From positions 1 to 64,000 of the forward strand of contig NZ_LJGW01000143.1 of the NCBI RefSeq assembly GCF_001751255.1: a stretch of 64,000 nucleotides of DNA, read 5' to 3'. The notes beneath the pieces are model-generated. The model had not been told where the DNA came from and searched no databases. It was given only the letters and a program-made list of their open reading frames with translations. Of the stretch, positions 24,877 through 33,651 are shown piece after piece. Source of the stretch: Streptomyces nanshensis. Its GTDB lineage: Bacteria > Actinomycetota > Actinomycetes > Streptomycetales > Streptomycetaceae. A program made the position numbers and the translations under genes. Every line of letters begins with the position of its first letter. Position 1 is the first letter of the stretch.

Positions 24877-27600
24877 ATGGAGCTGCGAAAGAGCCGTGTG
24901 ACGCGCCTGTTCCGGCCGTCGGCGCCGTCAGCCGGGCCGCGCGGGAAGGCGCATCGCGGCTGGAGACGGTTGCTCGTCGGTGCCGCCGTCCTCGTCACGC
25001 TCGCCGGTGCGGGCACGTGGAGCGCGGTGGCGTCCGGCGGACAGCCGCCGGTCCGGCAGGCCGACCGCACCTTCGACGTGCCGGACGCGCGGATCGACGC
25101 CTCGTACTTCACCTCGGGCTCCCCGTCCGCGAAGCGTCCCGCCGTGCTGCTCGGTCACGGTTTCGGCGGACGCAAGGACGACGTGCGCGCGCAGGCGCAG
25201 AGCCTGGCCCGTGAGGGATACGCCGTACTGACCTGGTCGGCGCGCGGCTTCGGCGACTCCACGGGGCGGATAGGCATCAACGACCCGGACCGCGAAGTCG
25301 CGGACGTCTCCCGCCTGATCGACTGGCTGTCCCGGCGCCCGGAGGTGCGCCTCGACGCGGCCGGCGACCCGCGGGTCGGGGTGGCCGGAGCCTCCTACGG
25401 CGGAGCGGTCGCGCTCCTCGCGGCCGGGCACGACGCCCGGGTCGACGCCATCGCGCCGCGGATGACGTACTGGAACCTGGCCGACGCGCTGTTCCCGGAC
25501 GGCGTCTTCAAGAAGCTGTGGTCCGGGGTCTTCTTCGGCTCCGGCTCTCCCGGCGGCGGCTGCGGGCGCTTCGAGGCGGAGCTGTGCGAGATGTACGAGC
25601 GGGTGGCGGTGAGCGGCGAGCCGGACGACGACGCCCGTGAACTGCTGGAGGCCCGCAGCCCGTCCGCCGTCGGGGACCGGATCAAGGTGCCCACGCTGAT
25701 CGCCCAGGGGCAGGCCGACTCCCTCTTCCCGCTGGGCCAGGCGGACGCCATGGCCAAGGCGATCCGGGCCAACGGGGCGCCCGTCTCCGTCGACTGGTTC
25801 GCGGGCGGACACGACGGCGGAGACCTGGAGACCTCCCGCCTCGACGCCCGTACGACGGCCTGGTTCGACCGCTATCTGAAGGGCGACAAGGGTGCGGACA
25901 CGGGACCGGCCTTCCGCGTCACCAAGTCCGGAGGGGTGGACTCCACGGACGGCACGGTCCGCAGCCGGGGCGCCGTCGGCGAGACCTATCCCGGGCTGAG
26001 CAGCGGCGCCCGCACCGTCGCCCTCGACACCGCGGAGAGGCCCTTCGAGAACCCGCCGGGCGCGGGGCCGCCCTCGATCTCCGCCGTCCCCGGTCTGGGC
26101 GGCGGACTCGGCGGCGGACTCTCCCAGTTGTCCTCGCTCGGCGTCGGCGGGCTGAACGTCGACTTCCCCGGCCAGCACGCCCGTTTCGACTCCCGGCCCC
26201 TGAAGAACCCGCTGCACATCACCGGCTCCCCCACCGCCACGGTGCGCGTGAAGTCCCACGTGAAGTCCCAAGGGGCCGACGACGCCGTGCTCTTCGCGAA
26301 GGTCTACGACGTCGGGCCGGACGGCAAGCAGACCCTGCCCTCCCAACTCGTCGCCCCCGTCCGGATCGCCGACGCCGGGAAGGGCCGGACCGTGCGACTC
26401 CGCCTGCCCGCCGTGGACCACGAAGTCGAAGCGGGCCACCGGCTGCGGCTCGTCCTCGCCGCCACCGACCTCGGCTATGCGTCTCCGGCCGAACCGGCCT
26501 CGTACACCGCCTCGGTGAAGGGCGGCCTGAGCGTCCCCACCGCTCGCGGTGTCACCACCGAGACCGCCCCGCTGCCCGCGTGGGTCTGGGCCCTCCCCCT
26601 CGCCGGCGCGCTCGCCGCCGTCCTGCTGGTGACCGGCAGGCGCCGCGCCCCGGCCCCCGCTCCCGACCCCGAACTGGCCGACGTACCGCTGCACATCACC
26701 GGGCTGACGAAACGCTACGACACCTCCGCCGACCGCTACGCCGTACGCGACCTGAGCTTCCGCGCCGAGCAGGGCCAGGTGCTCGGTCTGCTGGGCCCGA
26801 ACGGCGCGGGCAAGACCACCGCCCTCCGCATGCTGATGGGCCTGGTCACGCCCGACGAGGGCGAGATCCGGATCTACGGGCACGCCGTGCGGCCCGGTGC
26901 GCCGGTGCTCTCCCGGGTGGGCGCGTTCGTCGAGGGCGCCGGCTTCCTCCCGCATCTGTCCGGGCGGGCCAACCTGGAGCTGTACTGGGCCGCGACGGGC
27001 CGTCCCGCGGAGGACGCCCACCTCGGGGAGGCGCTGGAGATCGCCGGGCTCGGCGACGCGCTGCACCGCGCGGTGCGCACGTACTCGCAGGGCATGCGGC
27101 AGCGGCTCGCCATCGCCCAGGCCATGCTCGGCCTGCCCGATCTGCTGATCCTCGACGAGCCCACCAACGGCCTCGATCCCCCGCAGATCCGCGAGATGCG
27201 CGAGGTCATGATCCGGTACGCCGCGCAGGGCCGCACCGTGATCGTCTCCTCCCACCTCCTGGCCGAGGTCGAGCAGACCTGCACCCACCTCGTCGTCATG
27301 GACCGCGGGCGGCTCGTGCGGTCGGGCACGGTCACGGAGATCACCGGCTCCGGCGAGACGCTGCTCGTCGGCGTCGACGGCCCGCCCGTCCCGGACGCCG
27401 TGCTGGGGAAGGTGGCCGGACTGCCGGGCGTCGGCTCCGCCGTACGGACCGACGACGGCCTGCTCGTACGGCTGGAGGGCGCGACCCCCGCCCGACTGCT
27501 CGCGGAACTCGTCGGGATGGAGATCCCCGTGAACGGCCTGGGCCCGCACCGCCGCCTGGAGGACGCCTTCCTCACCCTGATCGAAGGAGAGACCTCGTGA
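24877..27600 (+). CDS. Fusion: extracellular S15-type peptidase/acyl hydrolase domain plus ABC ATPase
   Basis: This 907-residue two-part protein has a basic N-terminus and a membrane segment (about residues 30-52). A secreted alpha/beta hydrolase domain of the X-Pro dipeptidyl-peptidase (S15) type follows (AVLLGHGFGGRKDD; nucleophile GASYGGAVAL; FAGGHDGG), with its jelly-roll C-terminal part to about residue 560. A second membrane segment (AWVWALPLAGALAAVLLVTG, about 568-588) leads into a complete cytoplasmic ABC ATPase. This has Walker A GPNGAGKTT, signature YSQGMRQRLAIAQAM and Walker B LLILDEPTNGLD. The topology places the hydrolase outside and the ATPase inside. The permease gene overlaps the stop by GTGA. 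The pair probably works as one export/hydrolysis machine; its cargo is unknown. Confidence 0.87.
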   Translation: MELRKSRVTRLFRPSAPSAGPRGKAHRGWRRLLVGAAVLVTLAGAGTWSAVASGGQPPVRQADRTFDVPDARIDASYFTSGSPSAKRPAVLLGHGFGGRKDDVRAQAQSLAREGYAVLTWSARGFGDSTGRIGINDPDREVADVSRLIDWLSRRPEVRLDAAGDPRVGVAGASYGGAVALLAAGHDARVDAIAPRMTYWNLADALFPDGVFKKLWSGVFFGSGSPGGGCGRFEAELCEMYERVAVSGEPDDDARELLEARSPSAVGDRIKVPTLIAQGQADSLFPLGQADAMAKAIRANGAPVSVDWFAGGHDGGDLETSRLDARTTAWFDRYLKGDKGADTGPAFRVTKSGGVDSTDGTVRSRGAVGETYPGLSSGARTVALDTAERPFENPPGAGPPSISAVPGLGGGLGGGLSQLSSLGVGGLNVDFPGQHARFDSRPLKNPLHITGSPTATVRVKSHVKSQGADDAVLFAKVYDVGPDGKQTLPSQLVAPVRIADAGKGRTVRLRLPAVDHEVEAGHRLRLVLAATDLGYASPAEPASYTASVKGGLSVPTARGVTTETAPLPAWVWALPLAGALAAVLLVTGRRRAPAPAPDPELADVPLHITGLTKRYDTSADRYAVRDLSFRAEQGQVLGLLGPNGAGKTTALRMLMGLVTPDEGEIRIYGHAVRPGAPVLSRVGAFVEGAGFLPHLSGRANLELYWAATGRPAEDAHLGEALEIAGLGDALHRAVRTYSQGMRQRLAIAQAMLGLPDLLILDEPTNGLDPPQIREMREVMIRYAAQGRTVIVSSHLLAEVEQTCTHLVVMDRGRLVRSGTVTEITGSGETLLVGVDGPPVPDAVLGKVAGLPGVGSAVRTDDGLLVRLEGATPARLLAELVGMEIPVNGLGPHRRLEDAFLTLIEGETS

Positions 27601-28472
27601 CCGCCCCGCTGGAAACCGCGTCCGGCTACCGCGCGGGCCGCACCCTGCCCTTCCGGGTGGAGGCGGTCCGGCAACTGCGGCGCCGTCGTACGGCCGTGGT
27701 GGCGGTGATCCTCGCCGTGCTGCCCTTCGTCCTGGTCGTCGCCTTCGCGATCGGGGGCGACGACGGCGGCGGTGGCGGTGGCGGCGCCGGCCGTGAACAG
27801 CGCATCAACCTGGTGGACACCGCCACGGTCTCCGGGCTGAACTTCGCCACATCGGCGCTCTTCCTCTCCGCGGGCTTCCTGCTGGTCATCCCCGTGGCGC
27901 TGTTTTTCGGGGACACCGTCGCCTCGGAGGCGGGCTGGTCCTCGCTGCGCTATCTGCTCGCCGCGCCCGTGCCGCGCGCACGGCTGCTGTGGAGCAAGCT
28001 CCGGGTGGCGCTGACCTTCAGCCTGGCCGCGATCGTGCTGCTTCCGCTGCTCTCGCTGGCGGTGGGCACCGTCGCGTACGGATGGGACCCGCTGCGGAGC
28101 CCGACGGGCAGCTCGATCCCCGCCACCGACGCCGTGTTCAGGCTCGCCCTCGCCGTCGCGTTCGTCTTCGTCTCCCAACTGGTCACGGCGGGGCTGGCGT
28201 TCTGGCTCTCCACCGTCACGGACGCGCCGCTGGGCGCGGTCGGCGGAGCGGTCGGGCTGACCATCGTCGGCAATCTGCTGGACGCGGTCGAAGCACTGGG
28301 CTCCTGGCGGGAGTTCCTTCCCGCGCACTGGCAGTACGCGTGGGCGGATGCGATACAGCCCGAGCTGGAATGGACGGGAATGCTCAAGGGCACCTCCGTC
28401 TCGGTGGCGTTCGCCCTGGTGCTGTTCGCCCTGGCCTTCCGGGGGTTCGCCCGCAAGGACGTCGTCTCCTGA
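27597..28472 (+). CDS. ABC-2-type permease partner
   Basis: The 291-residue membrane protein has about six hydrophobic segments. These include TAVVAVILAVLPFVLVVAFAI, GFLLVIPVALFFGDTVA, VALTFSLAAIVLLPLLSLA and AVFRLALAVAFVFVSQLVTAGLAFWLS. The ABC-2 pattern GDTVASEAGWSSLRYLLAAPVPRARLLWSKLRVAL is the coupling region typical of permeases that pair with a stand-alone ATPase. A Gly-rich loop (DDGGGGGGGAG) follows the first segment. GTG start 27597 overlaps the stop of the fusion gene (GTGA), so the two are made in step. Confidence 0.88.
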   Translation: MTAPLETASGYRAGRTLPFRVEAVRQLRRRRTAVVAVILAVLPFVLVVAFAIGGDDGGGGGGGAGREQRINLVDTATVSGLNFATSALFLSAGFLLVIPVALFFGDTVASEAGWSSLRYLLAAPVPRARLLWSKLRVALTFSLAAIVLLPLLSLAVGTVAYGWDPLRSPTGSSIPATDAVFRLALAVAFVFVSQLVTAGLAFWLSTVTDAPLGAVGGAVGLTIVGNLLDAVEALGSWREFLPAHWQYAWADAIQPELEWTGMLKGTSVSVAFALVLFALAFRGFARKDVVS

Positions 28473-28748
28473 CCCGGCTCGAGCACGTCGCGTCACATGC
28501 GTCCACGCACAGGTGGGGATGGCTGTGACGAAGGAGCGCTCTTGGTCGCACCACGTGCAACTCCCCGCAGCGCAGCGCGTGTTCGTCGACGATCAGCCGG
28601 TCGACCTGGCCCCGGCCGCCACGCTCCGTGTGCCGAACCAACCGTTCTCAGCGGAGCAACCGGCCGGTTCCGTACGGGGCGGAGAGCACCATGTCCGGGC
28701 GGGCATACGGACGGGCACGTCCTGCCCGGGACGCGTCGGCCGGGGCTG

Positions 28749-29135
28749 TCACAGCAACCAGTAGGGCGTGGTGTCGGCCTCGCTGATCGGTGGGCCGAAC
28801 TCGAAGCCGTGCCGGCCGGCGTGTGCCTCCGGCAGACCGCACGCGTCCTCCTGCAGGGTCCCCGCGAGGAACCGGACCGGACAGGGCGAGAGGGGCAGGA
28901 TCTCCCGCCGCGAGTCGAACTCGGCGCCCTCCGCCCAGCGCAGCCACAACGAGACAGGCGGTACGCCCTCGCCTCCCTGCAAGCCTTGCGCGAGCGTGTG
29001 ATGCAACCCGGCATGGCCGCTCTCCAGCACACACCACAGAGCCGGCTCGGGCTCGAAACCGCCGCCCTCGAGCAGGGGTTGCTCCTCATCGAGGATGAGC
29101 GTCCTCCCCGGACACGAGACCTGATACACAGACAC
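28749..29135 (-). CDS. Small hypothetical protein with Cys/His motifs
   Basis: The 128-residue protein is not assigned to a family. It begins SVYQVSCPGRTLILDE. It shows two similar Cys-His blocks, LWCVLESGHAGLHHTLA and CGLPEAHAGRHGFEFGPP, that look like a repeated C-x(5-7)-H-x-G-x-H unit, perhaps binding zinc. The tail reads ISEADTTPYWLL. Proteins of this style are scattered in Streptomyces as uncharacterised genes, from memory. The start was set at GTG 29135, because frames upstream lose the codon bias. Its third-position bias is good, which supports a real gene. Confidence 0.6.
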   Translation of the reverse strand: MSVYQVSCPGRTLILDEEQPLLEGGGFEPEPALWCVLESGHAGLHHTLAQGLQGGEGVPPVSLWLRWAEGAEFDSRREILPLSPCPVRFLAGTLQEDACGLPEAHAGRHGFEFGPPISEADTTPYWLL

Positions 29136-29836
29136 ACCGCCCACTATGCCCCGTCGCACGGCCCAACACCCCCCGGACGTACGGGAAGTGGGCACAGCGG
29201 CAGCGCAACTCACGTTCCGCGCCCCTGGAGTTGCCCTCCACGGCTGCTGAACCGGGCATCGTGAGTGCAGTAATCGCACTTCCATGTGGAGACGGCAGAG
29301 CGGGCGCCGAAGGCGCGCGCCGCTGTCCGTCCCCGCCGTCTGGTCCGTTGCACCAAGGCACCCGGCGCCCCCGGAAACCGCCATGCGCAATCCCTCGCCA
29401 GGGTGACTGGACACCGTTCGAATGACCCGCGCCCACGGCCGCGGCTCTACGAGGGGCCCGACTCGCGCAACAGAACACCTGTCCGCTGAAGACCCGTTAC
29501 CGAGCCCGTCGCGGGGCCGTTTCTAGAGCGTCTGTACCCACCGCCCATCCGTACGGAGGACTCCTTGGCGCCCGCACGTACTCACACGTCCGTCCCGGCT
29601 GAAATCGAACGACCCCCTCATGGTGTGCCGCCAACCCCGGCCAGGCGGCGCGGTGTTGACGCCGTCCCCGGCTCTGCGTTCCGCGGGACGTGGTCGGCAT
29701 GAACAAGGCCGAGGGATCCGACAGCACCGGCAACGGAGCACGCAGCGGCCACAGTTCGCCCGACGAACCGGCCGCACACCACCGAACTCCCGGTCCCCGT
29801 ACCGGACTTGCCGATTCGCCGGAGGAGAAGCCGACG
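29136..29836. other. Upstream region of the ABC exporter (about 700 bp), no gene recognised
   Basis: No frame here has a convincing product. An open frame in phase with the exporter begins at 29690, but its third-position G/C is clearly weaker than that of the exporter proper and improves sharply near 29837. The first 49 codons are therefore treated as leader. No RNA gene or repeat was seen. Confidence 0.4.
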
Positions 29837-31777
29837 GTGCCCCGGCAGGCCACGGGTGACACCGTCGGCGACGAGGACTCCGACAGCTCGCAGATGCGGT
29901 TCGTGGACCTGACGGGGAGCCGCGAAGCGGCCGGCAGGTCGATCCGGCTGGTCGACATGGCACGCCGCCTGCCCCTGTTGGTCCGCCGGTCCCTGGCTCT
30001 GGCCTGGCGGGTGGACCGGCCCGCCACCGCGGGGCTCCTCGCCTGCCAGACGGTCGCCGGCATCACACAGGCGATGGGACTGCTGGCGATCAGCGGCACG
30101 CTGACCGCCCTGCTCGCCAGCGGAGACGTCCTGGACCGGCTGCTGCACGCGTGGCCGTCCGTCGCGCTGCTCGCGGGCGCCGCCGCCGCGCGGGCGGTGA
30201 TGGGGATCACGGTGAACTGGCTCTCGTCGCGGCTGGGTCCGCTGATGACGCGCGAGGCCGAGCAGATGCTCCTCGACGGCTGCACCGCTGTGGAGTTGGC
30301 CGCCTACGACGAACCGGACTTCAACCGCGACCGGGAGGCCGCCGACCGCGGCGCGCAGGTCACCGGAGACCTGATCGACGAGGGCCAGGACCTCATCGCC
30401 TCCTCCGCCAGCTTCCTCGCCGGAGCCGTCGTCCTCGCCGGGGTCCATCCGGTGCTGCTGCCGCTGCTGGTGGCCGCCAGCCTGCCGCAGGCCGTCTCCC
30501 AGGTCAGCGCCGCCCGGGTGCGATACCTGGCCAACCTGCGCAGCAACGGCGACAACCGGATGCTCGCGGTGCTGCGCTGGCACATCTACACCCGGGACGC
30601 CGCCGACCAGATCCGCGCCGGCACCATGGCCTCCTTCCTCTCCGGCCGGTACCGACGCACGGTCGCCCGGATCAACCGGGAGGACCGGGCCGCCGCCGAC
30701 CAGGGGGCCCGGTTCTCGCTGCTCGGCGCGGTATGCGGAGGGTTGGGCTCGGCGATCGTGTGGGCGGCGGTGGTGTGGCTGCTGGCGACCGGCCGGATCA
30801 GCGTCGGACGCGCGGGCGCGGCGGTCTTCGCCCTGCAGACCGCGGGCCAGTCCGTCCGCGGCCTCGTGGCCGTCGGTTCCCGGGCCGTACGCACCGGCCT
30901 GTACATGGACGACTGGACCAACTTCCTCGAACGCACCGGCGGGTTCCGCATGCGCCGCGGCACCCACCGCCCCGGGCCGCCGAAGACGATCGAGATCGCG
31001 TCCCTCTCCCACCGCTACGCGGGCAAGGAGCGGGACGCGCTGACCGACGTCTCCCTCACGCTGAACCGCGGTGAAGTCACCGCGCTGGTGGGCTTCAACG
31101 GCTCCGGCAAGAGCACGCTGTCGAAGATCGTCAGCGGCCTGTACCTCCCCACCCGGGGACACGTGCTGTGGGACGGGACCGCCACGCACGACGCCGAGCC
31201 GCACGCACTGTGGAAGCAAGTGGCCCTCGTACCGCAGGACTACGCACGCTGGCCGCTGACCGTGCGGGAGAACATCACGCTCGGCCAGCCCTCCCCGCGC
31301 GGGGACACGGCCGCGTACGAAGCCTGCGAGGCCGCCGGCGCGGACGAAGTCGTCGCCCGACTCGCCGCCGGGCTGGACACGTTGCTCGCCCGGGAGTGGC
31401 TGGGCGGGGAGGAGCTGAGCGGCGGACAGTGGCAACGCGTCGCTCTGGCGCGGGCGTTCTTCCGCGAGGCCGGACTCCTGGTCCTCGACGAGCCGACCGC
31501 CAACCTCGACCCCAAGGCCGAGTACCGGATCTTCCAGCGGCTGCGGGACCTCGCACGGGAGCGGGTGGTGCTGCTGGTGACCCACCGGATCACCAACCTG
31601 GCCGTCGCCGACCGGATCGTCGTCCTCGACGAAGGACGCATCGTCCAGGACGGCACCTACCCCGAACTCGCCCACCGGCCGGGCCTCTTCCAGGAACTGC
31701 TGTCCTACCAGGTCACCTCCGAGACGGCCCCGAGCGACCACGACCACTCCGGAACCGTGCCGCCTCCCCGGGCGTGA
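29837..31777 (+). CDS. ABC exporter half-transporter (membrane domain plus ATPase)
   Basis: The 646-residue single-chain exporter has a type-1 membrane domain (about residues 50-340, segments AGLLACQTVAGITQAMGLLAI, VALLAGAAAARAVMGI, FLAGAVVLAGVHPVLLPLLVAASL and LGSAIVWAAVVWLLATG). The ATPase has Walker A GFNGSGKSTL, the Q-loop in ALVPQDYARW, signature ELSGGQWQRVALARAFF, Walker B LLVLDEPTANLD and the switch His in LLVTHRI. It should work as a homodimer. GTG 29837 was chosen because GGAGGAG stands 9 bases upstream and coding bias starts here. GTG 29690 would add 49 low-complexity residues. Related exporters often accompany peptide natural products, but no precursor or modifying enzyme is nearby, so the cargo is open. 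Confidence 0.85.
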   Translation: MPRQATGDTVGDEDSDSSQMRFVDLTGSREAAGRSIRLVDMARRLPLLVRRSLALAWRVDRPATAGLLACQTVAGITQAMGLLAISGTLTALLASGDVLDRLLHAWPSVALLAGAAAARAVMGITVNWLSSRLGPLMTREAEQMLLDGCTAVELAAYDEPDFNRDREAADRGAQVTGDLIDEGQDLIASSASFLAGAVVLAGVHPVLLPLLVAASLPQAVSQVSAARVRYLANLRSNGDNRMLAVLRWHIYTRDAADQIRAGTMASFLSGRYRRTVARINREDRAAADQGARFSLLGAVCGGLGSAIVWAAVVWLLATGRISVGRAGAAVFALQTAGQSVRGLVAVGSRAVRTGLYMDDWTNFLERTGGFRMRRGTHRPGPPKTIEIASLSHRYAGKERDALTDVSLTLNRGEVTALVGFNGSGKSTLSKIVSGLYLPTRGHVLWDGTATHDAEPHALWKQVALVPQDYARWPLTVRENITLGQPSPRGDTAAYEACEAAGADEVVARLAAGLDTLLAREWLGGEELSGGQWQRVALARAFFREAGLLVLDEPTANLDPKAEYRIFQRLRDLARERVVLLVTHRITNLAVADRIVVLDEGRIVQDGTYPELAHRPGLFQELLSYQVTSETAPSDHDHSGTVPPPRA

Positions 31778-31807
31778 CCGCGCGTTACGCGGATGTACGA
31801 GCGACCT

Positions 31808-31836
31808 CCAACGCCCGGGCTCGGACCGGGCGTTGG
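31808..31836 (+). terminator. Terminator hairpin after the ABC exporter
   Basis: CCAACGCCCGG (31808-31818) and CCGGGCGTTGG (31826-31836) are perfect inverted copies with a 7-base loop, 30 bp after the exporter stop. No T-run follows, as is usual in this group. Confidence 0.7.
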
Positions 31837-31866
31837 GCGCTCCGACCGCCCTCGTGACGAGGCAAG

Positions 31867-32439
31867 ATGGCACACATGACGTTGGCCACCCCCGTACTGC
31901 ACACCGCCCGCCTGCGGCTGCGGCCCTTCACCGACGCGGATGCGGCTCCCCTCTTCGCACTGCACAGCGACGCCTACGTGCTGCGCTACTGGGACTCCCC
32001 GCCGTGGAACGAACCGGCGCGCGCCGAGCGCTTCATCGCGAAGTGCCGGACGATGGCGGACGAAGGGACGGGGGCGCGGGTGGCCGTCGACCGTGTTTCT
32101 GACGGGGCCTTCGTCGGCTGGTGCGGTCTGACCGGATGGAACCCGGACTACCGCAGCGCGTCGTTGGGCTACTGCCTCGCCGAGGCGATGTGGGGCCACG
32201 GCTACGCGACGGAGGCCGCGCACACCCTGCTGACGTGGGCATTCGACACACTCGACCTGAACCGGATTCAGGCCGAGACCGATACGCGCAACGCGGCGTC
32301 CGCCCGCGTCCTGGAGAAGATCGGATTCGTACGCGAAGGAACGCTGCGGGAAGACTGCATCGTGAACGGCGAGGTCTCCGACTCATGGGTGTTCGGGTTG
32401 ATCAGGCGGGAGTGGCGGCCGCCTGCCGGTCGGTGTTAG
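31867..32439 (+). CDS. GNAT-family N-acetyltransferase (RimJ/RimL-like)
   Basis: The 190-residue acetyltransferase is of the Acetyltransf_3 type: TARLRLRPFTDADAAPLFAL at the N-terminus, then FVGWCGLTGWNPDYRSASLGYCLAEAMWGHGYATEAAHTLLTWAF. This contains the acetyl-CoA loop region (WGHGYATEA). ETDTRNAASARVLEKIGFVREGTLRED is the typical motif B. Members acetylate ribosomal protein N-termini, amino acids or antibiotics; the substrate is not predictable. ATG 31867 or ATG 31876 could be the start. It stands alone between a terminator and a convergent hydrolase gene. Confidence 0.88.
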   Translation: MAHMTLATPVLHTARLRLRPFTDADAAPLFALHSDAYVLRYWDSPPWNEPARAERFIAKCRTMADEGTGARVAVDRVSDGAFVGWCGLTGWNPDYRSASLGYCLAEAMWGHGYATEAAHTLLTWAFDTLDLNRIQAETDTRNAASARVLEKIGFVREGTLREDCIVNGEVSDSWVFGLIRREWRPPAGRC

Positions 32440-32464
32440 CCGGGCAACTCCGCTGCCGCGGCGG

Positions 32465-33430
32465 TCACTTGGAGTCGAGGCGTCCCAGCGGGTGGGCGTT
32501 CCCGGCGAGGGCCTTGCGCGCCGCCGTCCAGCCGGAGCCGTCGATGCCGAAGCTGTGACGCAGATAGACCGAGGTGACCTGCTGGATCAGGGCGACGCGC
32601 GACGGGTCCTCGTCGGTGGTCTCCGCGGAGTCGTAACCCGAGACGCCGCCGAGGAAGTGTTCCGCTCCGTACAGGGTGAGCAGGCTCTCTGCGCCGGGGC
32701 TCAGACGGTACGGGTCCGTCGTCCAGTCCGCGCCGCGGACGGTCAGCGGGAGGTCGTCCCGGTCCCCCGCGACCACCAGGGCCGGGGTGGTCAGGTGCGA
32801 GAAGTCCGGGTCCCTCAGCCAGGGCAGGTTCTCGGCGGCGAAGGGCGTCAGATCGTCGCCGCCCGTCCCGGCCGTGGCGAGCAGGACGCCCGTCGTGACC
32901 CGCGGATCGGAGAGGTCCTCCGACGTCCCCGTCTCCGGGTCGCGGACGCGCAGCCCCAGCAGCACGCCCGCGGTCTGGCCCCCGAAGGAGTGCCCGGCCG
33001 CAGCGACACGGCTCCGGTCCGGGCGCCCGGCGAGGCCGGGGACGGCCGCCTCCAGCACGTCGAAGCCGTCGAGAACGCGCTGCATGTCCTCGACCCGGAA
33101 CCGCCACATCCGCGGCCTGCGGGGATCGTCCGCCGGAAGTCCGAGCGTCCTGGAGTCCAGATGCGTGGGCTGGACGACGACGAACCCGTGGGCGGCCCAG
33201 TGGTCGGCGAGGGGTCCGTAGCCCTCCAGCGACGAGCCGTAGCCGTGCGAGAGGAGGACCAGCGGCAGACCGCTCCCGGTCGCCGGCGCGGACACACGCA
33301 CGCGCAGGTCCTCGCCGCGTCCGGGGGCGGGCAGTACGACCGGTTTCACGGAGACGACGGGGGCGGGGGCAGGAGCGGGGGCGGGGGCGGCACCGGGGGT
33401 GCCGGTCGCCGCCGTGACCGGGATGCTCAT
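32465..33430 (-). CDS. Alpha/beta hydrolase (chlorophyllase/dienelactone-hydrolase-like)
   Basis: The 321-residue hydrolase has the oxyanion segment VLLSHGYGSSLEGYG and the nucleophile elbow AAAGHSFGGQTAG. The acid is probably in ALVVAGDRDDLPL, and the histidine in LYGAEHFLGG. An Ala-Pro repeat (APAPAPAPAPVV) near the N-terminus is a linker, with no signal peptide visible. The closest resemblance is to the chlorophyllase-like hydrolases of actinobacteria. It is divergent from merR with a 221-bp shared control region. A MerR-type promoter (20-bp spacer with a perfect palindrome) points at this gene, so it is probably induced by the neighbouring regulator. Confidence 0.82.
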   Translation of the reverse strand: MSIPVTAATGTPGAAPAPAPAPAPVVSVKPVVLPAPGRGEDLRVRVSAPATGSGLPLVLLSHGYGSSLEGYGPLADHWAAHGFVVVQPTHLDSRTLGLPADDPRRPRMWRFRVEDMQRVLDGFDVLEAAVPGLAGRPDRSRVAAAGHSFGGQTAGVLLGLRVRDPETGTSEDLSDPRVTTGVLLATAGTGGDDLTPFAAENLPWLRDPDFSHLTTPALVVAGDRDDLPLTVRGADWTTDPYRLSPGAESLLTLYGAEHFLGGVSGYDSAETTDEDPSRVALIQQVTSVYLRHSFGIDGSGWTAARKALAGNAHPLGRLDSK

Positions 33431-33528
33431 GGGAACTCGCTTCCTTCGGGCGGTACTTGGCGCACGGCGGGGCGGACGAGCGCGGGCGCCCCCGCGCTCG
33501 GCGGCCCCGGCCGGGCTTCGTACGGATT

Positions 33529-33560
33529 ACGCTAAAACCTGACGTCGACGTCAGAGGCAA
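33529..33560 (-). promoter_or_regulatory. MerR-type promoter/operator of the hydrolase gene
   Basis: On the minus strand TTGCCT (33555-33560) and TAGCGT (33529-33534) are spaced by 20 bp, longer than the usual 17. The spacer holds the perfect 16-bp palindrome CTGACGTCGACGTCAG (33539-33554). An over-long spacer carrying a dyad is the hallmark of promoters activated by MerR-family proteins, which untwist the DNA. The merR gene lies directly on the other side. Confidence 0.7.
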
Positions 33561-33600
33561 GCCCGACGTCAGAGGCAAGCCCGGCGTCAAAGGCAAGCCG
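33547..33600 (+). repeat. Three tandem 18-bp repeats next to the MerR operator
   Basis: The unit GACGTCAGAGGCAAGCCC occurs at 33547-33564 and 33565-33582, with a third, slightly changed copy (GGCGTCAAAGGCAAGCCG) at 33583-33600. Each unit repeats the right half-site (GACGTCAG) and the -35 hexamer of the hydrolase promoter. Confidence 0.9.
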
Positions 33601-33651
33601 GGGCCAGCAGCAGTCCACGACAGGGCAGCCCACGGCAGGGAGGCGGTCACC

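Noticed and set aside
29690-29836. N-terminal 49 codons of the ABC exporter
   Set aside because: The frame is open, but codon bias is weak and no ribosome site precedes GTG 29690. GTG 29837 has GGAGGAG at good spacing.
29837-31777. Part of a lanthipeptide or lasso-peptide cluster
   Set aside because: Such clusters often carry this exporter type, but no precursor peptide or modifying enzyme was found on either side.
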